From NCBI RefSeq assembly GCF_004342605.1, contig NZ_SLZL01000001.1:1-64000 (forward strand): 64,000 bases of DNA, read 5' to 3'. Under the pieces are notes generated by a model. It did not search any database and had not been told where the DNA came from. It saw only the letters and a program-made list of their open reading frames with translations. Below, one piece after another: positions 8,603-16,623 of the stretch. The stretch's first letter is position 1; every line of letters begins with the position of its first letter. The stretch is from Caulobacter sp. BK020 (lineage in GTDB: Bacteria; Pseudomonadota; Alphaproteobacteria; Caulobacterales; Caulobacteraceae). The position numbers and the translations under genes are program-made.

Positions 8603-9267
8603 TCCGCGAGGACTTCAAGGAGATCCTGCGCCTGGTCCGTCCCGGCTCCCGCGTGCTGGACGTCGGCTGCGGCGAGGGCGTGCTGCTGGACCTGCTGACC
8701 CGGGAAAAGCAGGTCGACGGCCGCGGGCTGGAGATCAGCGCCGCCGGCGTCGCCGCCTGCATGTCGCGCGGCCTGTCGGTGGTGCAGGGCGACGCCGACC
8801 TGGACCTGGACCACTTCCCCGACCGCTCCTTCGACTACGCCATCCTGTCCCAGACCCTGCAGGCGACGCGCCAGCCGCGCCACGTGCTGGACGAGCTGCT
8901 GCGGATCGCCGACCGGGCCGTGGTCTCGTTCCCCAACTTCGGCCACTGGCGGGTGCGCTGGTCGCTGCTGCATCGGGGCCGCATGCCCGAGACCGAGGCC
9001 CTGCCCCTGCCCTGGTGGTCGACGCCCAACATCCACCTGTGCACCCTGGCCGACTTCCTGGCCCTGACCGAGGACCTGGGCGTGCGCATCGACGCCTGCG
9101 CCGCCTTCGCCGGGATCGGCCCGGCCCGGCAGATCGACCCGACCAAGGCCATCGAGAACTGGCGCGCCGAAAGCTGCCTGTTCATGCTCAGCCGCAATCC
9201 TCCGCCGGTGCAAGGCGCGACGAGGACGGAACCTCCAGCGACCTCAGGCGATCTCTTCGACGGATGA
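8599..9267 (+). CDS. metW: methionine biosynthesis protein MetW
   Basis: A 222-residue class I methyltransferase-fold protein. The SAM-binding motif is [12 protein letters not shown] near residue 20, followed by GRGLEIS, and the MetW-type [19 protein letters not shown] and [11 protein letters not shown] segments. MetW is encoded beside MetX and is thought to assist homoserine acetylation in such organisms. Its start ATG overlaps the metX stop, and its own stop overlaps the next gene in the same way. Confidence 0.93.
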   Translation: MIREDFKEILRLVRPGSRVLDVGCGEGVLLDLLTREKQVDGRGLEISAAGVAACMSRGLSVVQGDADLDLDHFPDRSFDYAILSQTLQATRQPRHVLDELLRIADRAVVSFPNFGHWRVRWSLLHRGRMPETEALPLPWWSTPNIHLCTLADFLALTEDLGVRIDACAAFAGIGPARQIDPTKAIENWRAESCLFMLSRNPPPVQGATRTEPPATSGDLFDG

Positions 9268-10010
9268 AGCTTCGTCTCATGACCTACAATGTCCACCGGT
9301 GCGTGGGCACGGATCGCAAGCTCGACGTCGAGCGTGTGGCCGAGGTCATCGCTGCGGAAAACGCCGACGTGGTGGCGCTCCAGGAACTGGACGTCCGCCG
9401 GGCCCGCACCCGGGGCGTGGACCAGGCCCACCGCCTGGCCGAACTGCTGAAGATGCGCTCGCACTTCCATCCGGCCATGGCGGTGGAGGAAGAGCTGTAC
9501 GGCGACGCTATCCTGACCGCCCTGCCCGAGAAGAAGGTCAAGGCCGACGGCCTGCCGCTGTATCCGCGCATCCCCGGCCTGGAGCCGCGCGGCGCCATCT
9601 GGATCACCGTCGACGTCGGCGGGACGCCGGTGCAGATCATCAACACCCACCTGGGCCTGGTTCCCCAGGAGCAGAAGCGCCAGGCCGCCGCCCTGCTGGG
9701 CGAGGGCTGGATCACCCACGAGGCCTGGAAGGCGCCCGGCATCCTGCTGGGCGACTTCAACGCCACGCCCTATTCGGCCACCTATCGCCTGCTGAGGGCG
9801 GCCCTGCGCGACGCCCAGGCCCCTAGCGCCACGTGGCGAAAGACGCCGACCGCGACCTTCCCGTCCAACTTCCCGTTCATGCGCATCGACCACGTGTTCC
9901 TGACCAAGGGCCTGGAGACGGTGGGGGTGCGCTCGCCCTACGGCCCCCTGGCGCGGACCGCCTCGGATCACCTGCCGCTGGTGGTGGACCTGGAGATCAC
10001 CGGCGCTTGA
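9264..10010 (+). CDS. endonuclease/exonuclease/phosphatase (EEP) family hydrolase
   Basis: 248 residues with the EEP fold signature: LMTYNVHRCVGTD at the start, VVALQELDVRR with the metal-binding Glu, INTHLGLV, ILLGDFNATP with the D-N pair, IDHVFLT, and the terminal SDHLPLVVDL with catalytic His. Relatives range from DNA nucleases to lipid and sphingomyelin phosphatases, so the substrate is open. The ATG at 9264 overlaps metW, making this the third gene of the met transcript. No signal peptide is seen. Confidence 0.9.
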   Translation: MKLRLMTYNVHRCVGTDRKLDVERVAEVIAAENADVVALQELDVRRARTRGVDQAHRLAELLKMRSHFHPAMAVEEELYGDAILTALPEKKVKADGLPLYPRIPGLEPRGAIWITVDVGGTPVQIINTHLGLVPQEQKRQAAALLGEGWITHEAWKAPGILLGDFNATPYSATYRLLRAALRDAQAPSATWRKTPTATFPSNFPFMRIDHVFLTKGLETVGVRSPYGPLARTASDHLPLVVDLEITGA

Positions 10011-10062
10011 CGCGGGCCTGACCGCGGACGCGTCGAAAGTCCGAAGAAGGGTGGTTGTCGGA

Positions 10063-10200
10063 CCTCCCTCTCCCATAGGGAGAGGGTCGGGGTGAGGGGT
10101 TATTGAGCAAGACGGAGTGCCGGCACGCCGGTCGACGCTGTAACCCCTCACCCTCCCACCGCTTCGCGGCGGGCCCCTCCCTCTCCCTAAAGGAGAGGGA
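10063..10200. repeat. palindromic intergenic repeat, family B copy 1
   Basis: CCTCCCTCTCCCATAGGGAGAGGG...GGTGAGGGGTTA on the left faces TAACCCCTCACCCTCCC...CCCTCTCCCTAAAGGAGAGGGA on the right, so the 138-bp element has long inverted arms plus a small hairpin in each arm. It separates convergent genes. A related element lies inside the gcv operon at 48788-48883. Confidence 0.7.
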
Positions 10201-10257
10201 TCTGAAGTCCGACCTGGGTCGAAAGCAGCCGATCACCTCTGCCCGAAGGACGGAAAG

Positions 10258-11790
10258 TCACTCCCGCAGGTGATCGGGCAGTTCCGGTCGGAAATCCGCC
10301 GTCAGGCGGCGCAGCTCGCGCCTGAGGCGCCGGCGGCGGCCCCAGGGCCGCCAGGCGTCGGTCGGCGAGATCGCGTCGCCCAGGCTCCAGTTGGCGATGA
10401 ACCGCTGGACGCCGGTCAGCGGCTTGGCCGGCACGGGCGCCAGGCGACGCGGCTGGCCGTCCTTGCGATCCAGTTCGTTGATCGTCGCCGCCAGGCCGCC
10501 CAGGCGGTCATAGGTCTCCAGCACATAGCCGGTCTCGTGGTCCAGGAAGTGGCCGATCAGCCGGCCCAGGAAGGCGCGGATCGCGGCGCGGCTGGTCTCG
10601 TCGGTCCCCTCGAAGGCGATGTCGCACTCGGTGTCCAGCCCGATCGAGCGGTTGTTCAGGTTGGCCGAGCCCAGCCGCAGCACCCGGTCGTCCATGATCG
10701 CCACCTTGGAGTGGACGATGATCGCCGCCCCTTTCGGCGTGCGGGCGCTGAAGGCCGAGAAGCGGCCATGGACGTCGATCTCGCGCAGGCGGTTGATCGC
10801 CGAGGTGCGGGCGCTGTCCATGGTCATCTGGTCGAAATAGCTGGGGCTGTGCGCCGGCCCCACGGTCACCACCTCCGGCCCGTCCGGCTCGGCCAGGCGT
10901 TCGGCCAGGGCTTCGACGATGATCGGCGAGGTCAGGTACTGGTTCTCCAGATAGACCAGCCGCCGCGCGGCCTTGATGCTGGCCAGGTGCATCAGCATCG
11001 ACTCGTTGATCTCGGCGTCGTCCTTCCAGGCCGGCTGGGTGCGGCAGACGGCGACCGGAACATTGCGCAGGTCCGGCGCCAGATAGTCCGGCCAGGGCGC
11101 CTCCGCGGGCCTTTCGGGGCGCTCCAGCGCCTCGCCCGTCGAGCGGGCCCAGCGGGCGATGAACAGGTCGCCCAGGGCCTCGGCCGCCTTGCCGTCGACC
11201 ATCGCCGCCACCTCGTGGCGCGCCGGATAATGATGACCGGTCGGCAGGCGGCGGCGGGGATCGTTGTCCAGGTGCTGGGTGGTGTCCCAGCGATCGACGC
11301 CGATGTCGCCGCCGCTGACCAGGGCCACCGAGCCGTCGACCACGACCACCTTCTGGTGGTGGCTGGCGCTGGCCGGCAGGGTGTTGTCCAGGTGGTACTT
11401 CACCCGCGAGCCGGTGAAGAAAACCTGGCCGCGATGGGGTCCGAACAGCTGCGAGGCGGCGATCGGGAACGGCATGTCCCAGACCAGGATCCGGACGTCC
11501 AGGCCGGGGTTCAGCGCAGCCTGCCGGCGCAGCAACAAGCCGATGCGGTCCACGTGCTTGGGGTCTCGGCTCTTCCTGACCCGGTCGGGATCCAGGCGGG
11601 TCAGCGGGTCGAACACCCAGGCCAGGATCCAGATCGACTTCCGGGCCGACAGCAGGATCGACTTCAGCGCGTCGAAGGCCTCGTCGTTGTCGATGAACAG
11701 CGCCAGCCGGTCGGCCTGCTCGACGCGCCAACAGGTGGCGCCCGGTCGGAGGAGGGAAGCGGCGGTCAGCGAGGATGTGTCGTCGGCCAT
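10258..11790 (-). CDS. phospholipase D-like protein with two HKD motifs
   Basis: 510 residues of the phospholipase D superfamily. The first HKD motif is HQKVVVVDG (His145, Lys147, Asp152) and the second HSKVAIMDD (His360, Lys362, Asp367), followed by GSANLNNRS. Such proteins hydrolyse or exchange phosphodiester head groups; a cardiolipin synthase-like or phospholipase activity is possible. There is no clear membrane anchor or signal peptide. I start at the ATG 11790 (MADDTSS); the 36-residue extension upstream crosses into the promoter of the divergent MFS gene. Confidence 0.92.
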   Translation of the reverse strand: MADDTSSLTAASLLRPGATCWRVEQADRLALFIDNDEAFDALKSILLSARKSIWILAWVFDPLTRLDPDRVRKSRDPKHVDRIGLLLRRQAALNPGLDVRILVWDMPFPIAASQLFGPHRGQVFFTGSRVKYHLDNTLPASASHHQKVVVVDGSVALVSGGDIGVDRWDTTQHLDNDPRRRLPTGHHYPARHEVAAMVDGKAAEALGDLFIARWARSTGEALERPERPAEAPWPDYLAPDLRNVPVAVCRTQPAWKDDAEINESMLMHLASIKAARRLVYLENQYLTSPIIVEALAERLAEPDGPEVVTVGPAHSPSYFDQMTMDSARTSAINRLREIDVHGRFSAFSARTPKGAAIIVHSKVAIMDDRVLRLGSANLNNRSIGLDTECDIAFEGTDETSRAAIRAFLGRLIGHFLDHETGYVLETYDRLGGLAATINELDRKDGQPRRLAPVPAKPLTGVQRFIANWSLGDAISPTDAWRPWGRRRRLRRELRRLTADFRPELPDHLRE

Positions 11791-11882
11791 ATCGCCCCTT
11801 GTGCCATGGAAATTCGTCAACGCACGGACCCATGTTATGGCTCCGCTTGGATTGAACGCTGACCCATGTTTGTTGGACGCCG

Positions 11883-13439
11883 ATGACAACCCAGACACCC
11901 GCCCATCATGTTCTCGCCGACCGCCAGCGCCTTTGGGCCTTCTGGCTGGGCTGCCTGGTGGTCACCGCCGGCGTGGTCCTGCACGTGCCGATGTACCTGA
12001 TGGGCGCCGACATCGGCTACCGGCTGGCCGGCATGAAGATGGACCTGGGCATGACCGTGGGCATGCTGATCATCCCGCCCGGCTGCGCCCTGGCCGGCTG
12101 GGGCCTGCTGCCTCGGCGCGGCGTCGACCATCACCTGGAGCACACGATCGAGGTCACCCCGCCCGAGGACGCGCCGCTGTCCCTGGCCCATTGGGGCCTG
12201 ATGCTGGTGCTGGTGGTGGCCCTGATCATCGACATCATGAAGCCGGCCAGCCTGGGCTTCGTGGTGCCGGGCATGATCAAGGAATACGGGGTGACCAAGG
12301 CCATGGTCGCCTGGCTGCCGTTCGCCGCCCTGACCGGCACGGTGGCCGGTTCGATCATCTGGGGCGCCCTGGCGGACATCTTCGGGCGGCGGGCCTCGAT
12401 CCTGCTGTCGGCGGTGATGTTCGTCGGCACCTCGATCTGCGGGGCCATGCCCGATTTCTGGTGGAACGTCGGCATGTGCTTCATGATGGGCGCGGCGGCC
12501 GGCGGGCTGCTGCCGGTGGTCTACGCCCTGCTGGCCGAGACCATGCCGTCCAAGCACCGCGGCTGGGCCCTGGTGCTGGTGGGCGGCCTGGGAGCCGTGG
12601 GCGGCTATCTGGCCTCGTCCAGTTCGTCGGCCTGGCTGCAGCCGGCGTTCGGCTGGCGGATCATGTGGTTCCTGAACCTGCCGACCGGTCTGATCCTGAT
12701 CGCCCTGTCCGGTTTCATCCCCGAATCGGCCAAATTCCTGATGGCCATCGGCCGCCTCGACGCCGCCCATGCGGTGATGAAGCGGTTCGGCTCGGTGGTC
12801 CGCGAGAAGGCGGACCGGCCCGAGGATCACCACCACGTCCTGACCCCGCCGCCGGTCGAGCGGCGCTTCCTGGGCAAGACCGCCGCCCTCAGCATCGCCG
12901 CCGTGGCCTGGGGCCTGGTCAATTTCGGCCTGCTGCTGTGGCTGCCGGCCGAGCTGGTCGCCGAAGGCCACAGCGTCGGGGTCTCCAGCCAGCTGCTGGC
13001 CAAGTCGGCCCTGATCGCCTTCCCGACCGTCTTCGTCTGCGCTTTCCTCTACAGCCGCTGGAGCACCAAGTGGTCGCTGGCGACGACGATCGCGGTCAGC
13101 GCCCTGGGGGTGGCCGGCGTGCTGACCATCGGCCCCGGCGTCAGCCCGGTGCTGCCGGTGGCCCTGATGATCATCGGCACGAACGGCCTGCTGGCCATCC
13201 TGCTGCCCTATACCGCTGAGAGCTTCCCACTGCGGATCCGCGGCCGCGCCACGGGCTGGGTGGCGGCGTGCAGCAAGTCGGGCGGGCTGATCGCCCAGCT
13301 GCTGGGCATCCTGGCCGCCGTGCCGCCGCTGAAGGTCGCCGCCCTGATGATCATCGCGCCCCTGGCCCTGGCCCTGGCCCTGGTGGCCTGGTTCGGCACC
13401 GAGACGCGCGGCCGGGACCTGCGGGAGCTGGAGGGGTAG
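11883..13439 (+). CDS. MFS transporter
   Basis: A 518-residue integral membrane protein with about twelve hydrophobic segments. The MFS loop signature is seen as GALADIFGRRASI between segments 2 and 3 of the canonical domain, with a related PESAKFLMA motif after segment 6 and LPYTAESFPLRIRGRATG late in the protein, as in the sugar/aromatic-acid transporter branch. An unusual N-terminal part of about 100 residues carries two extra hydrophobic stretches before the canonical domain. Substrate cannot be told. It is divergent from the phospholipase D-like gene. Confidence 0.9.
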   Translation: MTTQTPAHHVLADRQRLWAFWLGCLVVTAGVVLHVPMYLMGADIGYRLAGMKMDLGMTVGMLIIPPGCALAGWGLLPRRGVDHHLEHTIEVTPPEDAPLSLAHWGLMLVLVVALIIDIMKPASLGFVVPGMIKEYGVTKAMVAWLPFAALTGTVAGSIIWGALADIFGRRASILLSAVMFVGTSICGAMPDFWWNVGMCFMMGAAAGGLLPVVYALLAETMPSKHRGWALVLVGGLGAVGGYLASSSSSAWLQPAFGWRIMWFLNLPTGLILIALSGFIPESAKFLMAIGRLDAAHAVMKRFGSVVREKADRPEDHHHVLTPPPVERRFLGKTAALSIAAVAWGLVNFGLLLWLPAELVAEGHSVGVSSQLLAKSALIAFPTVFVCAFLYSRWSTKWSLATTIAVSALGVAGVLTIGPGVSPVLPVALMIIGTNGLLAILLPYTAESFPLRIRGRATGWVAACSKSGGLIAQLLGILAAVPPLKVAALMIIAPLALALALVAWFGTETRGRDLRELEG

Positions 13440-13446
13440 GCGTCCG

Positions 13447-13540
13447 GCGTCCTTCGAGGCTCGCATCTCAGGATGAGGAAATCAGAGCCAGCCTACGTTC
13501 CTCTTCGTGAGGTGCTCGCGAAGCGAGCCTCGAAGGACGC
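13447..13540. repeat. inverted repeat with perfect 18-bp arms (family C)
   Basis: GCGTCCTTCGAGGCTCGC at 13447-13464 is matched by its exact reverse complement at 13523-13540, with CTCAGGATGAGG and GTGAGGTGCTCGCGAAGCGAG between them. Elements of this CCTTCGAGG/CTCAGGATGAGG type are common in Caulobacterales and other alphaproteobacteria. It lies between the convergent MFS and PII genes. Confidence 0.8.
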
Positions 13541-13548
13541 AGGGCGGA

Positions 13549-13893
13549 CTACCCCGCGATCGCGGCGGCGTCGCGTTCGCCGGTGCGGATGCGCAGGGCC
13601 TGTTCCAGGTCCATGACGAACACCTTGCCGTCGCCGATCTTGCCGGTGTTGGCGGTGCGCTGCAGGGCCTCGACCACCGGCTCGACCACATCGGTGGGCA
13701 CGGCGATCTCCAGCTTGACCTTGGGCAGCAACTTCACCTCGTACTCGGCGCCGCGATAGACCTCGGTCTTGCCCTTCTGTCGGCCATAGCCGCGAACCTC
13801 GGTGACCGTCAGGCCCGAGGCGCCGGCCTCGGTGACCGCCTCAAGCACGGCGTCCAGGCGACTGGGCTTGATAATGGCGACGATCATCTTCAT
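13549..13893 (-). CDS. PII nitrogen-regulatory protein (GlnB/GlnK family)
   Basis: A 114-residue PII trimer subunit that senses 2-oxoglutarate, ATP/ADP and, through uridylylation, glutamine. The T-loop has Tyr51 in YRGAEYEV, the expected uridylylation site. The B-loop TGKIGDGKVFV and the C-loop area with Arg residues are present. No amtB or glnA gene is adjacent, so it is an orphan copy and I do not choose between glnB and glnK. The T-loop continuation KLLPKVKLE is a normal GlnK-like variant. Confidence 0.94.
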   Translation of the reverse strand: MKMIVAIIKPSRLDAVLEAVTEAGASGLTVTEVRGYGRQKGKTEVYRGAEYEVKLLPKVKLEIAVPTDVVEPVVEALQRTANTGKIGDGKVFVMDLEQALRIRTGERDAAAIAG

Positions 13894-13922
13894 GGCGCGG
13901 CTCCCGCTGACGACGGCTTGTT

Positions 13923-14744
13923 CTACGGCTTGAAGCTAGGCCCGGGAATCGATGGCTCCAAGGGCTTTGCGGCATTTAGAGTACCCGGCGCCTTTCGAAC
14001 AGGCGCCGTCCTGACCGGAGCTGGGCCGCCGGGCGAGGGGGCAAGCACCCCCGGCGCGAAAACCCGCACCCGGGCCCGGCTGCCGCGCGGCTTGACCGCG
14101 AAGGTCTGCTTGACGGCCTCCATCAGGATCAGGCCGGCGAAACGCGGCCACAGCCGGGCGCCGACCTGCTCGAATCCCTCGGCCCAGCGCGCCGCCACCG
14201 CCAGTGGCGGGGCGTAGAGGGCCCGCGTCCAGCCGGCGGGCTCCAGGTCCGCCTCGCGCAGCAGGGCCTCCAGCTGGTGGCGGCTGAACGGCCGTCCGTG
14301 GCCGAAGGGCGTGCTCTCGGCCCCCGCCCACAGGCCGTCCCGCGACGCCACCGCGACGATCAGCCGGCCGGACGGCGCCATGACCCGCCAAAGCTCGCGC
14401 AGCACCGCGCCCGGGTCGTCGGCCTCCTCCAGGGCGTGGACGGCCAGGATGCGGTCAAACATGGCGTTGGGGAACGGCAGGGCCGTCTCCTCGACCAGGG
14501 TCGCGGCGTTGGCCCCGCCGGTGGGCCAGACCTCGACGCCCTGGGCGGCGGGCATGGCCGCCACCACCCGGCGCGCCTGGGGGCGGGCCTTGTCGAGAAA
14601 CGGCGTGGCGTAGCCCAGGCCCAGGACGTCCAGCCCGCGCGCGTCGCCCCACGCCTCCTCGACCTTGCGGCCCAGCATCTCGCGGGCCGCGCGTCCGAGC
14701 GGACTAGCGTAGAACGCTCTGAGATCGAGCACGTCGCGGCGCAT
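13923..14744 (-). CDS. class I SAM-dependent methyltransferase-like protein
   Basis: 273 residues. VLGLGYATPFLD (about 40-51) replaces a canonical glycine-rich SAM motif, ALPFPNAMFDRILAVHALEEADDPGAVLRELWRVMAPSGRLIV is the Methyltransf_11-like core, and the C-terminus ends in a Pro/Ala-rich tail. The substrate is unknown. Similar proteins sit beside gloB in Caulobacter-type genomes. It is divergent from gloB, and its first codon at 14744 is ATG. Confidence 0.85.
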   Translation of the reverse strand: MRRDVLDLRAFYASPLGRAAREMLGRKVEEAWGDARGLDVLGLGYATPFLDKARPQARRVVAAMPAAQGVEVWPTGGANAATLVEETALPFPNAMFDRILAVHALEEADDPGAVLRELWRVMAPSGRLIVAVASRDGLWAGAESTPFGHGRPFSRHQLEALLREADLEPAGWTRALYAPPLAVAARWAEGFEQVGARLWPRFAGLILMEAVKQTFAVKPRGSRARVRVFAPGVLAPSPGGPAPVRTAPVRKAPGTLNAAKPLEPSIPGPSFKP

Positions 14745-14843
14745 TGAGTCTCCCGATCGATCGCATCATCTATGTAGGCGGGCGGGTCCCTGGCGTCACG
14801 TCCCGCCCCCCAAGAGAGCATGGCCCTGTCCGGAGTCGAAACC

Positions 14844-15590
14844 ATGTCGCTGACCGTTCACCAGTTTCCCTGCCTGTCGGACAATTACGGCTTTCTCGTG
14901 CGCGACGACGCCACCGGGACGACGGCGACCATCGACACGCCCGACGCCGATGCGATCCTGGCGCAGCTGGACAGGCTGGGCTGGAAACTGGACCTGATCC
15001 TCAACACCCACTGGCATCCGGACCACGCCGGCGGCAATGCGGCGATCCAGGCGGCGACCGGCGCGACGATCGTGGGTCCCCAGGAGGTGACCCGGATCGC
15101 GCCGCTGGACCGCCCCGTGGTCGAAGGCGACGAGGTGCAGCTGGGCGAGAGCGTGTTCCGGGTGATCGACACCGGCGGCCACACCCTGGGCCACATCGCC
15201 TATCACGACGCGGCCGACCGCATCGCCTTCGTCGGCGACACCCTGTTCGCCCTGGGCTGCGGCCGATTGTTCGAGGGCACGGCCGAGCAGATGTGGGGAT
15301 CGCTGGCCCGGCTGGCCGCCCTGCCGGACGACACCACCGTCTATTGCGCCCACGAATACACCGCTTCCAACGCCCGCTTCGCCCTGTCGGTGGACGACGC
15401 CCCGGCGCTGAAGGATCGGGCCCAGGCGGTGTTCGCCGCCCGCGAGCGCGGCCAGCCCACCGTGCCGACCACGATCGGCCTGGAGAAGGCGACCAATCCC
15501 TTCCTGCGCGCGCCGCTGCTGCGGCCCCACCTGCCCCCGGCCGAGGCGTTCGGCGAGATTCGCGCCGCCAAGGACGGCTTCAAGGGATGA
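14844..15590 (+). CDS. gloB: hydroxyacylglutathione hydrolase (glyoxalase II)
   Basis: A metallo-beta-lactamase-fold hydrolase that converts S-lactoylglutathione to lactate and glutathione. The metal motif THWHPDH lies at 55-61 (His56, His58, Asp60, His61), followed by GGHTLGHI, FVGDTLFALGCGRLFEG and CAHEYT. Length 248 is usual. I choose the ATG at 14844 (MSLTVHQFPC) because GGAG stands at the right distance; an in-frame ATG eight codons earlier lacks one. The DUF985 gene overlaps its stop. Confidence 0.95.
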   Translation: MSLTVHQFPCLSDNYGFLVRDDATGTTATIDTPDADAILAQLDRLGWKLDLILNTHWHPDHAGGNAAIQAATGATIVGPQEVTRIAPLDRPVVEGDEVQLGESVFRVIDTGGHTLGHIAYHDAADRIAFVGDTLFALGCGRLFEGTAEQMWGSLARLAALPDDTTVYCAHEYTASNARFALSVDDAPALKDRAQAVFAARERGQPTVPTTIGLEKATNPFLRAPLLRPHLPPAEAFGEIRAAKDGFKG

Positions 15591-16054
15591 GCATCGACTT
15601 GCGCGGCCTCTCCGGCGACCTCGGCGCCCGCGAGATCATCCGGCTGCTGGACCTGGCGCCCCACCCCGAGGGCGGCTGGTACCGGCGCACCTTCGAGGAC
15701 ACGAGCGTCGACGCCGACGGCCGCCCCGCCTCCACCGCCATCTACTACCTGCTGCAGGCCGAGGAGCTGTCGGCCTGGCACCGGATCGACGCGGTCGAGA
15801 CCTGGCACTGGTACGCCGGCGCGCCGATCCGCCTGACCCTGTCGCCCCCCGACGGCCAGGGGGCCACCGCCCACACCCTGGGACCGGACCTGCGGGCCGG
15901 CTGCCGGCCACAGCTGATCGTGCCGACCGGCTGGTGGCAGACCGCCGTCAGCCTGGGCGCCTGGACCCTGGTCGGATGCACCGTGGCCCCGGGCTTCCGG
16001 TTCGAGGGCTTCGAACTGGCGCCAGAGGGGTGGCGGCCGGGGGGCTGGCGCTGA
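15587..16054 (+). CDS. cupin-fold DUF985 protein
   Basis: A 155-residue protein with DUF985 features: LDLAPHPEGGWYRRTFED, TAIYYLLQAEELSAWHRIDAVETWHWYAG, and QLIVPTGWWQTA, with VGCTVAPGFRFEGFELA at the end. These correspond to the beta strands and metal-binding histidines of a cupin barrel. The biochemical role is not known. The ATG overlaps the gloB stop (ATGA), indicating co-transcription with glyoxalase II. Confidence 0.92.
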   Translation: MSIDLRGLSGDLGAREIIRLLDLAPHPEGGWYRRTFEDTSVDADGRPASTAIYYLLQAEELSAWHRIDAVETWHWYAGAPIRLTLSPPDGQGATAHTLGPDLRAGCRPQLIVPTGWWQTAVSLGAWTLVGCTVAPGFRFEGFELAPEGWRPGGWR

Positions 16055-16131
16055 CGGCTCCAATCAAAATCGGCTTGCAGAACAAAGGTGGAACATGTAG
16101 CCTAAGGATGCAACATCCTGGGATACAATCG

Positions 16132-16608
16132 ATGTTCAGGCGCGTACGCGACACCGCCCTTTCTTCGCTGAGCTATGTCGTGTTCATCGGCGCCTGGATC
16201 TATGGGCCGGCTCTACCCTTGCTATGGTCCCGCCCCTTGCACGGTTTGGACCTCATTTACGCCGCACCGATCTTTGGCGTTGTCTGCATCGTCATGGCCG
16301 GCGCGCTGATGGCGTACTCGGTCTGGTGCGGCGCACGTGTAAAGACCTGGCTGAAGGCCAATCCAAGCCCGCCACTGTCCGCGACGCTCGTGGCCGCCGT
16401 GGTCGCATTGTGCCTGGCCTTCTTCACCGCCGAAGGTCGCAGGCTGCTCGGCCTGCTCCAGCCGCAGGGCGATGTCGGTTCGCAGGCCCTGGTCGTCTAC
16501 GAGACCGTGTGGCTGTTGGCGATCGCCTACCTGGCCAAGCTCTTCTGGGACAACGCCATCGAAAGCTCGCAGCGGGCCCGCGCCGCCAAGGCGGAGACCG
16601 CCGCCTGA
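16132..16608 (+). CDS. hypothetical four-helix membrane protein
   Basis: 158 residues with four hydrophobic segments, about 12-32, 42-66, 82-99 and 121-140, and a charged Ala-rich C-terminus. I recognise no family. An alternative in-frame ATG at 16108 would add eight residues, but AAGG there touches the start codon; GGGA before 16132 is better placed. It stands alone, 77 bp after the DUF985 gene, convergent with the flavin oxidase-like gene. Base composition is visibly lower in GC than its neighbours. Confidence 0.65.
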   Translation: MFRRVRDTALSSLSYVVFIGAWIYGPALPLLWSRPLHGLDLIYAAPIFGVVCIVMAGALMAYSVWCGARVKTWLKANPSPPLSATLVAAVVALCLAFFTAEGRRLLGLLQPQGDVGSQALVVYETVWLLAIAYLAKLFWDNAIESSQRARAAKAETAA

Positions 16609-16623
16609 GCCCCCCCCTGCGCC

